NCBI GenBank assembly: GCA_024636855.1
Contig: JAGXGG010000057.1
Coordinates: 1-35,401 of the forward strand
Length of the DNA: 35,401 nt
Direction of reading: 5' to 3'
Source of the DNA: Ignavibacteriota bacterium
GTDB lineage: Bacteria; Bacteroidota; Ignavibacteria; Kapaibacteriales; UBA2268
Both the position numbers and the translations under genes were made by a program. Under the pieces are notes generated by a model. It saw only the letters and a program-made list of their open reading frames with translations, ran no database searches and had not been told where the DNA came from. This document shows positions 8,165 through 18,911 of the stretch, piece after piece (within the stretch, counting starts at the first letter, position 1; each line of letters begins with the position of its first letter).

Positions 8165-11100
8165 TTATCTACCACCTGCTAGTGATATACGTAGGTCTAA
8201 ACCGACTTGCGTAGTGCTGAATCCTGGATTTGCAGCACCTGCAGTTATAGTAGCGTCATATCGGAAGAAGAATGATGCTGTTACTCTATTGCTTATAGAA
8301 TATCGTATTCTAGGTTCTATCGTTATTTGAGTATCTCCTTGTAGCTCACGTCCATCATTTCCGTTCAAACTAGCTTCATCCGATACATCGAATGTTGCTC
8401 TCGAATTATCTTTGATTGAGAATAGGAAGCTGTATTCAATATTGTTTTTCAGACTTAGTCCTAAGAATTCCCATTCAAGACTTTTCATGGTATAGTTTGC
8501 TTGTGCACTAATCTCATTCGTACTAGTTTTCTGTATTATACTTCTACTAGAAGAATTGAGGTTGAAATTAGTAGTAGCATTCCATCTTAGGTTTGCAGTC
8601 AATTGACCGTCTAATTTTTCTTCATCGAATGTCCAAGTTACTCCAAGCATCGGTTGGAATCCGTATTGAACCATTTGGTTTTCGTATGCTTCACCTTTGT
8701 CTGTGATTTTTATACTCTCATCATATATAGAGCTATATCTATGCTCTAGTCTAACCTTCTTCACATAAGTGTCCCATATACCCCATTTTTCGAGTCCTTC
8801 CCAAGTTATACCATAGTTCGGAGCAGGTAGGAATTTACGTGCGGCTCCACTACTGATACTGAATGCTTCTAACTTTTCGAAAAATGATTCTGATAGAGCT
8901 CTTTGCTTTTCTCTGTTCTGTTCTAGCTCCGAAATACCGCTATTCTCAATCGCAGTCGCTTTGTTATTATAATCAGTCACTACGTTATCTATAGTGTTAC
9001 CAAAAGGATTGAATCCAAATACCGTAGGGAAAGACATATATGAACGACTGAATGAACGCATAGCAATTACATTTGTAAATGTAGGTACTCCGTTGATATC
9101 TGTCAATACAGTTTCGTTTCTATTATAAGATACGGTCGAGTTCCATTTCAAATCCAGTTGAGCACCTTCCCAAAGTGGTCTAGATGTCGAAATATCGAAT
9201 GAAGTGGATTGTGTAAAGTTATCTTGCATAATACCATTAGGGGGTCTTAATCCGCCGAAAGAAGAAAATCCAAAGAATGGGAAAGCCGAAGAAGAAACTG
9301 TTTTGAATCCTCCATGTGGGCTGCTCACTAAACCTAATTGATATGGTAAGCTAGGACCATTTGCGAGTGAACTACCACCAAATCCCCATAGGTTGTTGAT
9401 ACCAGTTCCTCCATATACACCAGGGTTGACGGAAGCATTATTCTGGTTTAGTCCTATTCTCAGAGTTTCAAAGTCTAGGAATATAAATTTGAATACATTT
9501 CCTACTTTGTCCAATACTGTTAGATTAGTATCGACAGGGGTTATTCTCGTTATAGATGGCTTTTGAACATTGAACCAAGTATCACCTAATTGCTTCAGAT
9601 TCAAAGTACCAGTAAATCTAGTCGTACTATTGTAGTTTGCTTGCTTTGATATATTCTGAAGTGCAGGGTCAGGGTGCAGTGGATTTGTCCATAGGTAATC
9701 AACTACGTATTGACCCGTTATTTTAAAGAACTTATTGATACTCGCTACATTAGGTAGCTGTGGAGTGAAATTTAGAGTAACATTTTGAGTATGATTTATA
9801 TCATCGCCAAAATTAATTAATGCTCCATCATTCAAGAATATCCTCTTGGCTAATTCACTACCAGTTCTTTGTCTTCCATCATCTGCGGATTCAAATTTTA
9901 CTAGCGTAGAACGTGTATTAAAGTTGTAATCAAGTAATGGATTTAGGAATCCACCCTCAACGAATTTCCAAGAGAAATTTACAGTTCTATTAGCTGTGAA
10001 ATCTCTTACTACTGGGCTTGCAAAATCCAAAAATCTTGATTGTTCTGTTCTTCTTTGTCTATTCATATCCAATCCAAACCCAATTGAATTAGGTAGGAAG
10101 TTAAATTTGGCTTTGCTGTAAGTATCTATAACAGGTACACTATCTATCCACGTAAACGGAGAAACTGTAAGTAATTCGGGAATTCTATTGGCATATCTAA
10201 CATCTGCCCTCCATTGCCAGTTGAACCTAGTTTCATAGACCGGAGATCTTTGGTATTCCTGAGCATAATTATACCCAAATACTAATTTATTAATAGTTTC
10301 ATTTACAGACCAATGACTAACTGGTAGTCCTAGCTTAACTCCGTTCATTCCCCAGTTGTCTCTTACTACTAATGTCTGCGAACGCTTTATAATATTGTCG
10401 GCTATGTCTTGAGCTTCTTGCTCAGTTGAGCCATTGTCAATAGCCCTTTCCTTCGCTATATTGGCGGCTACATCTAGATTAACGTCATTATTTGCCTGGA
10501 ATTCTGGTGTTTCTACTCTTTCAGAGTGACTATAATTGATTGGTAGATTCATACCACTAAAACTCTTCGGCATAAATTTGTTTAGCTGTCCTTGCATAGA
10601 CACTGTGAATTCGCTCGTTTGCATACGATTACCGAACCGTTCTTCTAATCTATGAAAGTTTGGTTCTTGCGTTTTGAATGATGCATCTATAGTCCCCAAA
10701 TCAGCCAATTTGATGGATGCACTTGCTATGGCGGCTATATCACTACTAGATTCGGGTTGTGTTAGTCTTAGTTCATCAAACCAAACTGTAGTGGTCAATT
10801 CGTTAGGATATCTTTCCTCGGGATTGGCTATACCAAGTCCGATGAAAGATACACGAGTAAGAACGGGATTACCCTTAACAGCAAATACAGCTATGGGGTC
10901 ACCAGGTACTGGGAATTCTTGTCTTTCTCTTTTGAATATTGAGTCTCTTACTTGTTTTATCGCTGTTAATTCTTCTAAGTTTATTTGAACATCAGTCCAA
11001 CCTCTTTGAATTGGTTTTCTGTATTCGTAGTAGTTAGCCGAATCCGTCCCGAATCTAATGAATGCATACCCTTTAGGGGTTACACCAGGGACTATTTGCC

Positions 11101-14100
11101 CAGGCATAGAACCATCACCATGGAAGAAGAACTTCAATTTTTTATAATAAAATAGATCTAATGCTCTGAAAACTCGAGTAGCCATACGTTCTTCACCATA
11201 GGTTAAATTATCTACTCTTAATGCCAGAGATTGCTCGTTTAACTCTAAATCCTCATTGTTTGGGCTATTCAATTGTCTTGGAGGTCTAACACCCGGAGGC
11301 ATAGTATAAAAGTCAGGAGCACCTTTGTTCTCAAATCTATTTACAAAAGCTAATGACATTACTGAGTCATTTTCAGGAACATCTAGAAAATTACTAATAC
11401 GTTGCCATTGTGAACCTACGAGTTTCCAATCTGCTATCTGTACATAAGCTGGGCCTCCTTTGAAAGAGACTCTGATATATTGCACATTAGAAAAAAGCGG
11501 ATTACCAACTCTGCTCGATGGTCTTCTGATAGGTAAACGGAACTGGAACCATCCAGCTGCTTGATTACCACCTACTATTTGTGGGTTTGTATTAGGGTCT
11601 AGGTTAGTAACATCAATTTTGTATCTGAAATAACTATTATCAAGAGTGATAGTCTGACCGTTATTATCATTTAATATCTCTTTATCTGGGAATTGACCTA
11701 GTTCCGATTGAGTTGAGTTACCCTCAAAATTATTATAATTCAAGAAATCATCGGCTGTTTGGTCTTCATTGTTCTGCCCGAAGTTGAAGTTATAATTATC
11801 TCTCGCTGGGTCAGCTTCTTGATTCAATGGGAAAGGGTATTCTTCTTTTTCTTGAGCATCATTTATAGCATCTATACCTACGTCTTCTCCATCATCTATA
11901 CGATTGTTTGGTAGTGGGTTTGCTTCTGTAATACCGTCCTCTGTATTGAGTGAGTTGTTTGCTATTATATCCTCACTTATCTGACCAAGGTCAATATACA
12001 TCTCAGTTGAATTGTCACCCCTGTTATCTATACGGAGCATTATCTCTAGATATTCGATATTCTCTGTATCGAAATTGGTATTAAAAGAGGATAATAGTCT
12101 TTGCATACCACCCCAAACTCTGTCTCTATTTCCATTTTTTTCAAGAAATCTATCACTGGGATTGTATTCAGGATTAAGCGAATCTAAATATTCAGGGTTC
12201 CTATTGTAAATACCACGAAATTCCGGATTATAGGATAGTTCTAATGGACTTAGATTATTATTACCAACTGTTGTTTGTTGGTCAGGGTAAATTTCTCTAA
12301 CTGGAATACGAGGTATAAAGTATTTGAACCAAGATAATCTACCACGATATAGGTTTCTATCAGGGCCAGTTTGCGCTATTGAGCTGTCTAGAGGAGCAGA
12401 TGAGAATTGCCATTGTGAAGGGTTTAGGCCTAAGCTAATAGAACGCTCACCACCCTCGAAATTATCTAAGTCAACAGCGGCTTCGCCATTATCAGATGCA
12501 GCAGTTGATACTTTCTTGTTAGGAGTTGGGAATATAATTGCCATCTCGCCACCTACTGACATACTAGATGCTGCTTTAGTTTCATAGAATGGTAAGAAAT
12601 CCAAAGCTTTTGTCAACCAAGGTGTGTCCCATTCTAATCTACCGTCCAATCCAAATATTGAATTTGCTATCGGCTCATTTCCCAGCTGTACTCGGTCATT
12701 GATTGCGGCTAGATTATAGTGCATAAAGGTGAATCCTAGAGTAGCGGTTGCCCTTCTCCCATCATAAAGCAAGTAATCCCCTCTGATACCAGCTAGTGTT
12801 TTTGTAGCTATTTGGAACACGTCTTGTTGTTCATATTCTACTTTTAGATTAGCGCCTGGAGCAGATGCTGAAGGATTACGTAGTGTCAAAGTACCCGAGA
12901 AATAATCCACTACATAGTCTTGGAATTCCCTAAGTTGGCGACCATCTAGAAATACTCTCACACTACCTGGAGCTAAGTTGAATGCTCCTAAAGATATTTT
13001 ACCAGCAGCTCTACCTGAAACCTCACCAGCTATTATAAATCTATTTCTTGCAGTATTTCGTTCAGCTACTACTCTTACAGTATCATAGATGTCTGCGAAT
13101 ATATACTGATCTGCAAGCGCTGGAGATCCTTGTTTATCGAAATAATTTCTTAATCCCTCTCTGAATGGTTCAACGGAAGGAAATGTAATCTCACCAGTTC
13201 TCTGATTGAAAAACGGAGAGCCAGCAGCTTTATCAAATTCACCATCAGGTTGAGCTAGTCCCGATGTATTAGTTCTATCTACACCTAGGATAGTAACTAG
13301 TTTGTCAGGAGCATTAGGCAATACATCTGACGAATCATTATCTTGGTTAATATACCATATATTGATAGTAGTCTCATCTAAGTTTACATTAGTACTACCA
13401 ATAGAGTATATATTTTTCATTTGACGTGACCATAGAGTATCAAACCCAGGTTGCATATTTGGCACTGATACTAATTTCAATATCAAAGTATCTTTGACTC
13501 CTACTGAATTTCTGAAAGCACCATGATAAAGATCATCATCTGCTGAAGGAGTTAATCCTTCTGTAATATATGCTACTGCGTACTTTCTATCTTCTCTTAG
13601 GTTTCTTATTGTTAGTGTACCCAAGTTTCTATCTATTTCGAATTGATTTGTATCTAATTTTTCGAAACGTCCACGCTCAACTATACCAGTTAGTATAGGT
13701 ACGTTGGGATTATTGATAGCAGGGTTATTTATGAAATTTAGAGGGTTAGGTTCGGGATTTAAATTAGCGTAAGCTATTACTTCTGAAACTTGCGGGCTAG
13801 TTACTGTATTAGTTGACTCCCATACCTCTATATCTTTTATTCTACCAAAGTTCGCAGATTGCGGTATTACGGGTTTTGGAGATGACCAATAGTCTTCGTA
13901 AACAGCTTTGTAATCATTATCTAAGAAAAAGTGATTCCGCGTAAAATCCGGTGGACGCACTTGGAATGGTGTCTTATTAGAACCGCCTTGTACATCTACA
14001 AACCTTTTCTCTCCTCTACGCTGAGCAAAAATAGTTTTCAAATATAATGGTCCGAATTGATAGTCAGAACGAATACCAAATAGAGTTTGACCTCCATTTA

Positions 14101-15010
14101 TTAATTGTGAGTTGAGTGGTAGATTTACATTACCAAACTCAACCAACTTGATTATATCGTCTTCGTAACCCTCATATCCAACCTTGAACTGATTATCATT
14201 ACCAAAATTATTACGACTTGTGTTCCAATCAGTACTTAGCTTTAGTTTGTCACCTATACCACCACTTACATTTACCCTGATATCTTGGGAGAAAATTGGT
14301 GTAGATTGGGTCTGACCAAATGCCGAAACAGTACCTAGGTTCTGAGAATCCCATCTCCAACCTAATCTTAGGTTTACTTCACCATTTACATTGATGTTGA
14401 TTTGTGGCTTACCGAATATACCCATTAGTGGGTTAGGTGGTATTGGAATAGAAATACCAGTTGCATCAGCCATCAATCGAGCCAAATCACGGCTAGACAT
14501 CGCTTTCTTAATATCGTATCTTGTAAGTAATGAATCCCATACTTGCTCAGTAATAACTTTCTTTCGATAATTTAGATAATCGTCTATGGACATATTTATC
14601 CCTGAACTAAGCTCTATATCGTCTATTTTCTCGCTTGCATTGACTGTATTACTTGCCGAATCTATCTCGTTAGTATAGCTATAACCGCTTAGAGTGTCAT
14701 CTAATCCAAAGTTGTTTTGACCATATTTTTGTCTGTAATATCCATTATAATCGAAGAATGGACTCTTATATGATGCCACAGTATCATCTTTGAAAATGCC
14801 TTCGTTTATCTCAAGACTTTCGTATTCGGGTTGGAAATAGAACATGTACAAGCTAAGAGGCATCAACGCAGAGAAGACAGATAGGGGATTAGTACTATGC
14901 AAAGCATGCTGACCCACAGTTAAGTTAGGCGTGCTACTTTTTGTCTTCGGTCCCAATAGGACGAAAAGCATAATTACTAGGAGTATATGTTTGAAAATCT
15001 TATTTGTCAT
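8165..15010 (-). CDS. sprA: SprA/Sov, T9SS outer-membrane translocon
   Basis: A 2281-residue protein, close to the roughly 2400 residues of Flavobacterium SprA. It is the giant outer-membrane beta-barrel through which type IX secretion cargo crosses the outer membrane. An N-terminal signal segment (about 8-26) precedes a SprA-type region (TGISIPIPPNPLMGIFGKPQI near 190, then GEVNLRLGWRWD), plug-like and beta-rich regions such as GEVSGRAAGKISLG and RDYLLYDGRRATATLGFTF, and a long run of alternating barrel strands to a C-terminus ending TTQVGLDLRISLAGGR. The 6.8-kb frame is intact. Three proteins in this window with T9SS-type C-termini are likely clients. No other T9SS component genes lie beside it. 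Confidence 0.95.
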   Translation of the reverse strand: MTNKIFKHILLVIMLFVLLGPKTKSSTPNLTVGQHALHSTNPLSVFSALMPLSLYMFYFQPEYESLEINEGIFKDDTVASYKSPFFDYNGYYRQKYGQNNFGLDDTLSGYSYTNEIDSASNTVNASEKIDDIELSSGINMSIDDYLNYRKKVITEQVWDSLLTRYDIKKAMSSRDLARLMADATGISIPIPPNPLMGIFGKPQININVNGEVNLRLGWRWDSQNLGTVSAFGQTQSTPIFSQDIRVNVSGGIGDKLKLSTDWNTSRNNFGNDNQFKVGYEGYEDDIIKLVEFGNVNLPLNSQLINGGQTLFGIRSDYQFGPLYLKTIFAQRRGEKRFVDVQGGSNKTPFQVRPPDFTRNHFFLDNDYKAVYEDYWSSPKPVIPQSANFGRIKDIEVWESTNTVTSPQVSEVIAYANLNPEPNPLNFINNPAINNPNVPILTGIVERGRFEKLDTNQFEIDRNLGTLTIRNLREDRKYAVAYITEGLTPSADDDLYHGAFRNSVGVKDTLILKLVSVPNMQPGFDTLWSRQMKNIYSIGSTNVNLDETTINIWYINQDNDSSDVLPNAPDKLVTILGVDRTNTSGLAQPDGEFDKAAGSPFFNQRTGEITFPSVEPFREGLRNYFDKQGSPALADQYIFADIYDTVRVVAERNTARNRFIIAGEVSGRAAGKISLGAFNLAPGSVRVFLDGRQLREFQDYVVDYFSGTLTLRNPSASAPGANLKVEYEQQDVFQIATKTLAGIRGDYLLYDGRRATATLGFTFMHYNLAAINDRVQLGNEPIANSIFGLDGRLEWDTPWLTKALDFLPFYETKAASSMSVGGEMAIIFPTPNKKVSTAASDNGEAAVDLDNFEGGERSISLGLNPSQWQFSSAPLDSSIAQTGPDRNLYRGRLSWFKYFIPRIPVREIYPDQQTTVGNNNLSPLELSYNPEFRGIYNRNPEYLDSLNPEYNPSDRFLEKNGNRDRVWGGMQRLLSSFNTNFDTENIEYLEIMLRIDNRGDNSTEMYIDLGQISEDIIANNSLNTEDGITEANPLPNNRIDDGEDVGIDAINDAQEKEEYPFPLNQEADPARDNYNFNFGQNNEDQTADDFLNYNNFEGNSTQSELGQFPDKEILNDNNGQTITLDNSYFRYKIDVTNLDPNTNPQIVGGNQAAGWFQFRLPIRRPSSRVGNPLFSNVQYIRVSFKGGPAYVQIADWKLVGSQWQRISNFLDVPENDSVMSLAFVNRFENKGAPDFYTMPPGVRPPRQLNSPNNEDLELNEQSLALRVDNLTYGEERMATRVFRALDLFYYKKLKFFFHGDGSMPGQIVPGVTPKGYAFIRFGTDSANYYEYRKPIQRGWTDVQINLEELTAIKQVRDSIFKRERQEFPVPGDPIAVFAVKGNPVLTRVSFIGLGIANPEERYPNELTTTVWFDELRLTQPESSSDIAAIASASIKLADLGTIDASFKTQEPNFHRLEERFGNRMQTSEFTVSMQGQLNKFMPKSFSGMNLPINYSHSERVETPEFQANNDVNLDVAANIAKERAIDNGSTEQEAQDIADNIIKRSQTLVVRDNWGMNGVKLGLPVSHWSVNETINKLVFGYNYAQEYQRSPVYETRFNWQWRADVRYANRIPELLTVSPFTWIDSVPVIDTYSKAKFNFLPNSIGFGLDMNRQRRTEQSRFLDFASPVVRDFTANRTVNFSWKFVEGGFLNPLLDYNFNTRSTLVKFESADDGRQRTGSELAKRIFLNDGALINFGDDINHTQNVTLNFTPQLPNVASINKFFKITGQYVVDYLWTNPLHPDPALQNISKQANYNSTTRFTGTLNLKQLGDTWFNVQKPSITRITPVDTNLTVLDKVGNVFKFIFLDFETLRIGLNQNNASVNPGVYGGTGINNLWGFGGSSLANGPSLPYQLGLVSSPHGGFKTVSSSAFPFFGFSSFGGLRPPNGIMQDNFTQSTSFDISTSRPLWEGAQLDLKWNSTVSYNRNETVLTDINGVPTFTNVIAMRSFSRSYMSFPTVFGFNPFGNTIDNVVTDYNNKATAIENSGISELEQNREKQRALSESFFEKLEAFSISSGAARKFLPAPNYGITWEGLEKWGIWDTYVKKVRLEHRYSSIYDESIKITDKGEAYENQMVQYGFQPMLGVTWTFDEEKLDGQLTANLRWNATTNFNLNSSSRSIIQKTSTNEISAQANYTMKSLEWEFLGLSLKNNIEYSFLFSIKDNSRATFDVSDEASLNGNDGRELQGDTQITIEPRIRYSISNRVTASFFFRYDATITAGAANPGFSTTQVGLDLRISLAGGR

Positions 15011-15286
15011 ACTGCCGCTATGTAGGGGTACTATTTTACTACAAATAATGTACCACTATCGAGGGGTTGATTTAAATATATTAATAAAAAAAGAGTAGCA
15101 GATTTAAAATAAGCTTTACCGTAGAAAATATAAAAAAACAATTTCAATATTACGCATTCAAAACTTTCAAGTTACCTATAAACTTCGATTTGATAAAATT
15201 ATAATTAAGCTGTGAAATAATAGGCACTTCTGGCCGTCACTTAGGTAGAGATTAACATCTTATCAAATATAAAACTAGGAGATACA

Positions 15287-15757
15287 ATGAAAAATTCAAT
15301 CGGTTTAGATAAAAAGAAAGTAAAAGTACTAACAGACAAGCTAAATGATTTACTTGCTAACTATCAACTATACTACCAAAACCTAAGAGGGTTCCATTGG
15401 AATCTGAAAAGTAACGATTTTTTTACGCTTCATATCAAATTCGAAGAGCTATATAATGCAGCTCAACTTTCTATAGACGAAATTGCAGAGCGAATAGTTA
15501 CATTAGAAGCAGTTCCTTTGCATACTTACACTGATTATGTGAAGCAATCATCTATAAAAGAGCATAAAAATGTAACAACTAGTAACGAAACGGTGAGTAA
15601 AACCGTATCTAATCTAACTACACTTATAGAAAAAGAAAGAGATACTTTGAAAAGTGCAGATGAAGCTGGTGACGAGAGTACTGTGGATATGATGACAGAA
15701 TTCATCCGATTCCAAGAAAAAACAATATGGATGCTAAATTCATTCAATCATAAGTAA
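15287..15757 (+). CDS. dps: Dps-family ferritin (DNA protection/iron storage)
   Basis: A 156-residue four-helix protein of the Dps family, which forms a 12-mer that oxidises Fe2+ with peroxide and stores it, protecting DNA. The ferroxidase ligands are visible with the canonical spacing: His37 (GFHWNL), His49 (LHIKFEELY) with Glu53, Asp64 and Glu68 (SIDEIAERI). The N-terminal tail is short with several lysines (KKKVKVLTDK), which could contact DNA. A strong AGGAG ribosome site lies before the ATG and a good terminator after the stop, so this is a single-gene unit. Dps genes are commonly induced by oxidative stress; no operator was recognised here. Confidence 0.93.
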   Translation: MKNSIGLDKKKVKVLTDKLNDLLANYQLYYQNLRGFHWNLKSNDFFTLHIKFEELYNAAQLSIDEIAERIVTLEAVPLHTYTDYVKQSSIKEHKNVTTSNETVSKTVSNLTTLIEKERDTLKSADEAGDESTVDMMTEFIRFQEKTIWMLNSFNHK

Positions 15758-15790
15758 GAAAGCCCCAACTTAATTTTTTACTTATGTGAT

Positions 15791-15822
15791 AGAGCAATTA
15801 GAGATAATTGCTCTTTTTTTTT
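15791..15822 (+). terminator. Rho-independent terminator of dps
   Basis: AGAGCAATTA (15791-15800) pairs perfectly with TAATTGCTCT (15805-15814) around a GAGA loop, followed by a T-run to 15822. It lies 34 bases past the dps stop. Confidence 0.93.
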
Positions 15823-15971
15823 GACATAACTACTCAGAATCTAACCAATCGAAATGAGTTATCAAGATAAAAAAATGTATTTTAATAAGTAATTATAGTC
15901 TGATTCGCTAATGTTCGTATATTTGTGGAATTACTTACTTTTATATTAATAATCCTACTAAATATATATAA

Positions 15972-16703
15972 ATGAAAGATATCAACTTTATTTTTTTAAT
16001 ACTAGCTCTAGTTGCCGAAATAATTGGAACTATTGGTGGGTTTGGATCCTCTGTTTTTTTCGTTCCATTAGGTAATTTTTATTTCGATTTCTACTCAGTA
16101 CTAGGGCTTACTGCTATTTTTCATTTGTCAAGTAATTTGAGTAAAATATTCTTATTCAAAAAAGGACTAGACAAAAAACTCTTGTTAAGTATTGGTATAC
16201 CATCAATAGTTTTTGTTATTATAGGCGGGTTTCTATCAAAATCTATTAATAGCATGTATTTAGAAATTATTTTAGGTGTCTTTTTAGTTGGACTGAGTTT
16301 GCTTTTCCTAATCAAAAGTAAATTAACCATCGCACCAACTAAGAAAAATGCTATTATTGGAGGTTCGTTTTCTGGATTCTCAGCTGGACTATTAGGTACA
16401 GGAGGAGCTATCAGAGGCTTAACTATGGCTTCTTTCAACTTGGAAAAAAGTGTATTTATAGCAACTTCAGCTTTTATAGATTTTATGATTGACTTCTCTA
16501 GAACCTTAGTCTATTATAATAATGGTTATATACATAGTCATGATCTAAAGTATGTTCCTTTTCTTTTTGTTATCGGATTAATAGGTTCTCTGATAGGGAA
16601 AAAAATATTAGCAAGAATACCGCAATTCAGATTCCGAAAATTGTCTTTATCTTTTATCCTTTTCATAGGGATTGTTACATTGATTCAAATTTTTGTAAAA
16701 TGA
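15972..16703 (+). CDS. TSUP (TauE/SafE) family permease
   Basis: A 243-residue inner-membrane protein with about seven to eight hydrophobic helices. It has the two-repeat layout of the TauE/SafE sulfite/organosulfonate exporter family: the first repeat starts IIGTIGGFGSSVFFVPLG (17-34) and the second FSGFSAGLLGTGGAIRGL (about 132-149), both glycine-rich. Family members export sulfite, sulfonates or related anions; the substrate cannot be deduced. It is alone between two terminated units. A TATATTTG element at 15918-15925 could be its -7 promoter box, with no clear -33 partner. Confidence 0.85.
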   Translation: MKDINFIFLILALVAEIIGTIGGFGSSVFFVPLGNFYFDFYSVLGLTAIFHLSSNLSKIFLFKKGLDKKLLLSIGIPSIVFVIIGGFLSKSINSMYLEIILGVFLVGLSLLFLIKSKLTIAPTKKNAIIGGSFSGFSAGLLGTGGAIRGLTMASFNLEKSVFIATSAFIDFMIDFSRTLVYYNNGYIHSHDLKYVPFLFVIGLIGSLIGKKILARIPQFRFRKLSLSFILFIGIVTLIQIFVK

Positions 16704-16834
16704 TTAATATCAGATTAACAAGAGAATTATTTAACTAAAAAACATCCTATTTTAATAATTTATGAAACCTCATAAAAACTATTACGTATTGATTTCTTTT
16801 ACTACTATATTTCAATATATTATAGGTACCTAGT

Positions 16835-18784
16835 ATGCAAGATAATGTACAAAATACTCCCCCTCAAATGAATCAAAACTATCCTCCTAACTTCAGACCG
16901 CAGAAGAAAACTAGATGGTGGATACCTGTTTCTATTATTGGAGGTGTGTTCCTTTTATTCGTGATTTTCATAATCGCCTTTTTCTCATTTATCGGCTCAT
17001 CTTTCGATTTCGAAGAGAAAGAAGTTAATATAAGTGAAGAAACTGTACTTTCGATCGATTTATCCAACGGTCTACCAGAGTATTCTAAACAAGATCCGTT
17101 TAGTATATTCTCTGGCGGTGGTAATAGTGCTCTTTCTTTTTATGATATTCTTCACTCTATAGATAGAGCCAAAGAAGATGATAAGATAAAGGGGATATTG
17201 CTTAATATTAATGGTTCTGTGGGACGTGCTAAAGGTGCCGAACTACAAGAAAAATTAGAAGATTTTAAAAAATCTGGTAAGTTCATATATAGTTTCATAG
17301 AGTCAGGTGATGAGCAGACTTACTACAACTCATTAACTGCTGATTCTATATTCATGCCTACTGAGGGACTATTGGAGTTCAACGGATATGGTATTAGCTC
17401 TATGTTTATGACAGGGCTTTTCAAGAAAGTTGGAATGGAATACCATGTAGTTGGATTTGAGGATTTCAAATCAGCTGCAGATTCTTACAACAAATACAAA
17501 TTCAGTGATTCTTCTCGTTACCAATTAGAAGTATTGCTTAACCAATTCCAAGATGAATTTGTTTCTAGTGTTTCTAAACATAGAAAAATGGAAAAAGCTC
17601 AAGTTCTTGCTCTTCTTAATCAAGGACTTTTCACTGTTGACAGTTTGTACAAGTACAAGCTAATAGATGGAATGAAAACTAAAACTCAAGTTGAAGATTT
17701 CATCAAATCTAAACTCTATCCAGATCTTTCTGCGGATAGCTTATATACAAAAGACCTTGATTTAGTTTCTGTAGCTAAATACAACAGGAGTAAATACAAG
17801 CAAAAAGGTGAAGTGGACGAAGATAAAACTATTGCTATTATCAATAGTGTAGGTCCTATTTACTCTGGTGGAGATGAGAACTCACTTTTCGGTGGTGGTG
17901 ATTATGAGATTCGTTCTGCGAAGTTTGTAGATCAAATCAGAGACGCTGCCGAAGATGATGATATAGACGCTATTATACTAAGAATAGATTCTCCGGGTGG
18001 CTCGGTTATAGCGTCAGATGAGATGTGGGAAGCTATCATGGAAGCTCGTAAACACAAGAAAGTCATTGCTTCTATGAGTGATGTAGCTGCCTCTGGTGGA
18101 TACTATATGGCTATGGCTTGCGATAAGATTATAGCTCACCCATCTACTATTACTGGTTCTATTGGTGTTATATTGGCTATACCTAATTTTGAAGGTACTA
18201 GAGAGATGCTTGATGTAACTGTTGATACTATCTCAACTACTACTTCTGCTCAATTCTTGAACCCAATGTACAAATTTACAGATGCAGATAAAGCGAAACT
18301 ATACACACTATCTAAAACTATCTACATGAGATTTTTAGAAAGAGTAGCAGAAAGTCGCGGCAAAACTGTAGAAGAAATAAGAGAAGTTGCCAAAGGTAGA
18401 GTATGGACTGGACGCGACGCTAAGGCAAAAGGCCTAGTAGATGAGCTTGGTGGATTAGAATTTGCTATCGATTATGTTAAAGATATGATTGGTGTAGATA
18501 AAGGCAAATTAGTTTACGTGAAATCTTATCCAGAAAGAAAAGACGATTTCCAAGCATTTATGGATGCTCTAGGAATGGAAAGCAAAATCGGTGCTGCTGG
18601 TAACCAAAACTTTGTAGATAGAGTGAAAAGTGAATTCAGCCCAACTATGCAATCATTAATACTTAATATGGAATACTTAACTCCAGAAATGCAATCGCAA
18701 ATCAAGTACTCACTTGCTATGTATGATATTTCTAGAAAAGAGAGATTCCTAATGGTTATGCCTCAGATGATTGACTATAAGTAA
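16835..18784 (+). CDS. sppA: Signal peptide peptidase SppA, long (67K) type
   Basis: A 649-residue membrane-bound serine/lysine protease that degrades cleaved signal peptides and membrane-retained fragments. A proline-rich cytoplasmic N-terminus (residues 1-28) leads to one transmembrane helix (29-52). Two tandem ClpP-like domains follow. The general-base Lys212 sits in EDFKSAADSY of the first repeat, and the nucleophile Ser420 in DVAASGGYYMAM of the second; IDSPGGSVIAS (384-394) is the conserved substrate-strand motif. This is the arrangement and size of E. coli-type SppA. It ends in a strong terminator and is not clustered with other protease genes. Confidence 0.95.
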   Translation: MQDNVQNTPPQMNQNYPPNFRPQKKTRWWIPVSIIGGVFLLFVIFIIAFFSFIGSSFDFEEKEVNISEETVLSIDLSNGLPEYSKQDPFSIFSGGGNSALSFYDILHSIDRAKEDDKIKGILLNINGSVGRAKGAELQEKLEDFKKSGKFIYSFIESGDEQTYYNSLTADSIFMPTEGLLEFNGYGISSMFMTGLFKKVGMEYHVVGFEDFKSAADSYNKYKFSDSSRYQLEVLLNQFQDEFVSSVSKHRKMEKAQVLALLNQGLFTVDSLYKYKLIDGMKTKTQVEDFIKSKLYPDLSADSLYTKDLDLVSVAKYNRSKYKQKGEVDEDKTIAIINSVGPIYSGGDENSLFGGGDYEIRSAKFVDQIRDAAEDDDIDAIILRIDSPGGSVIASDEMWEAIMEARKHKKVIASMSDVAASGGYYMAMACDKIIAHPSTITGSIGVILAIPNFEGTREMLDVTVDTISTTTSAQFLNPMYKFTDADKAKLYTLSKTIYMRFLERVAESRGKTVEEIREVAKGRVWTGRDAKAKGLVDELGGLEFAIDYVKDMIGVDKGKLVYVKSYPERKDDFQAFMDALGMESKIGAAGNQNFVDRVKSEFSPTMQSLILNMEYLTPEMQSQIKYSLAMYDISRKERFLMVMPQMIDYK

Positions 18785-18807
18785 TCAATCTGAACATATA
18801 TTACAAC

Positions 18808-18843
18808 AAAGACCTGCTCTCCAAAAGAGTGGGTCTTTTTTTT
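18808..18843 (+). terminator. Rho-independent terminator of sppA
   Basis: AAAGACCTGCTCT (18808-18820) and AGAGTGGGTCTTT (18826-18838) pair over 13 bases including two wobbles, with loop CCAAA and a T-run through 18843. It lies 24 bases past the sppA stop. Confidence 0.92.
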
Positions 18844-18911
18844 ATATTTTCTAATTCTTAACTCTGTTTAGTATATTGAGTCTATCTTTTTTACATAAAT
18901 CCTAATATACG

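Noticed and set aside
10674-10988. Open frames of 60-105 codons on the opposite strand inside sprA
   Set aside because: They lie wholly within the intact, clearly recognised sprA gene and show no protein-like motifs; the same holds for similar frames inside the protease, citrate synthase and yidC genes.
15221-15245. AGGCAC stretch upstream of dps as a sigma-54 site
   Set aside because: It lacks TGG at -24 and a TTGC at the right distance.
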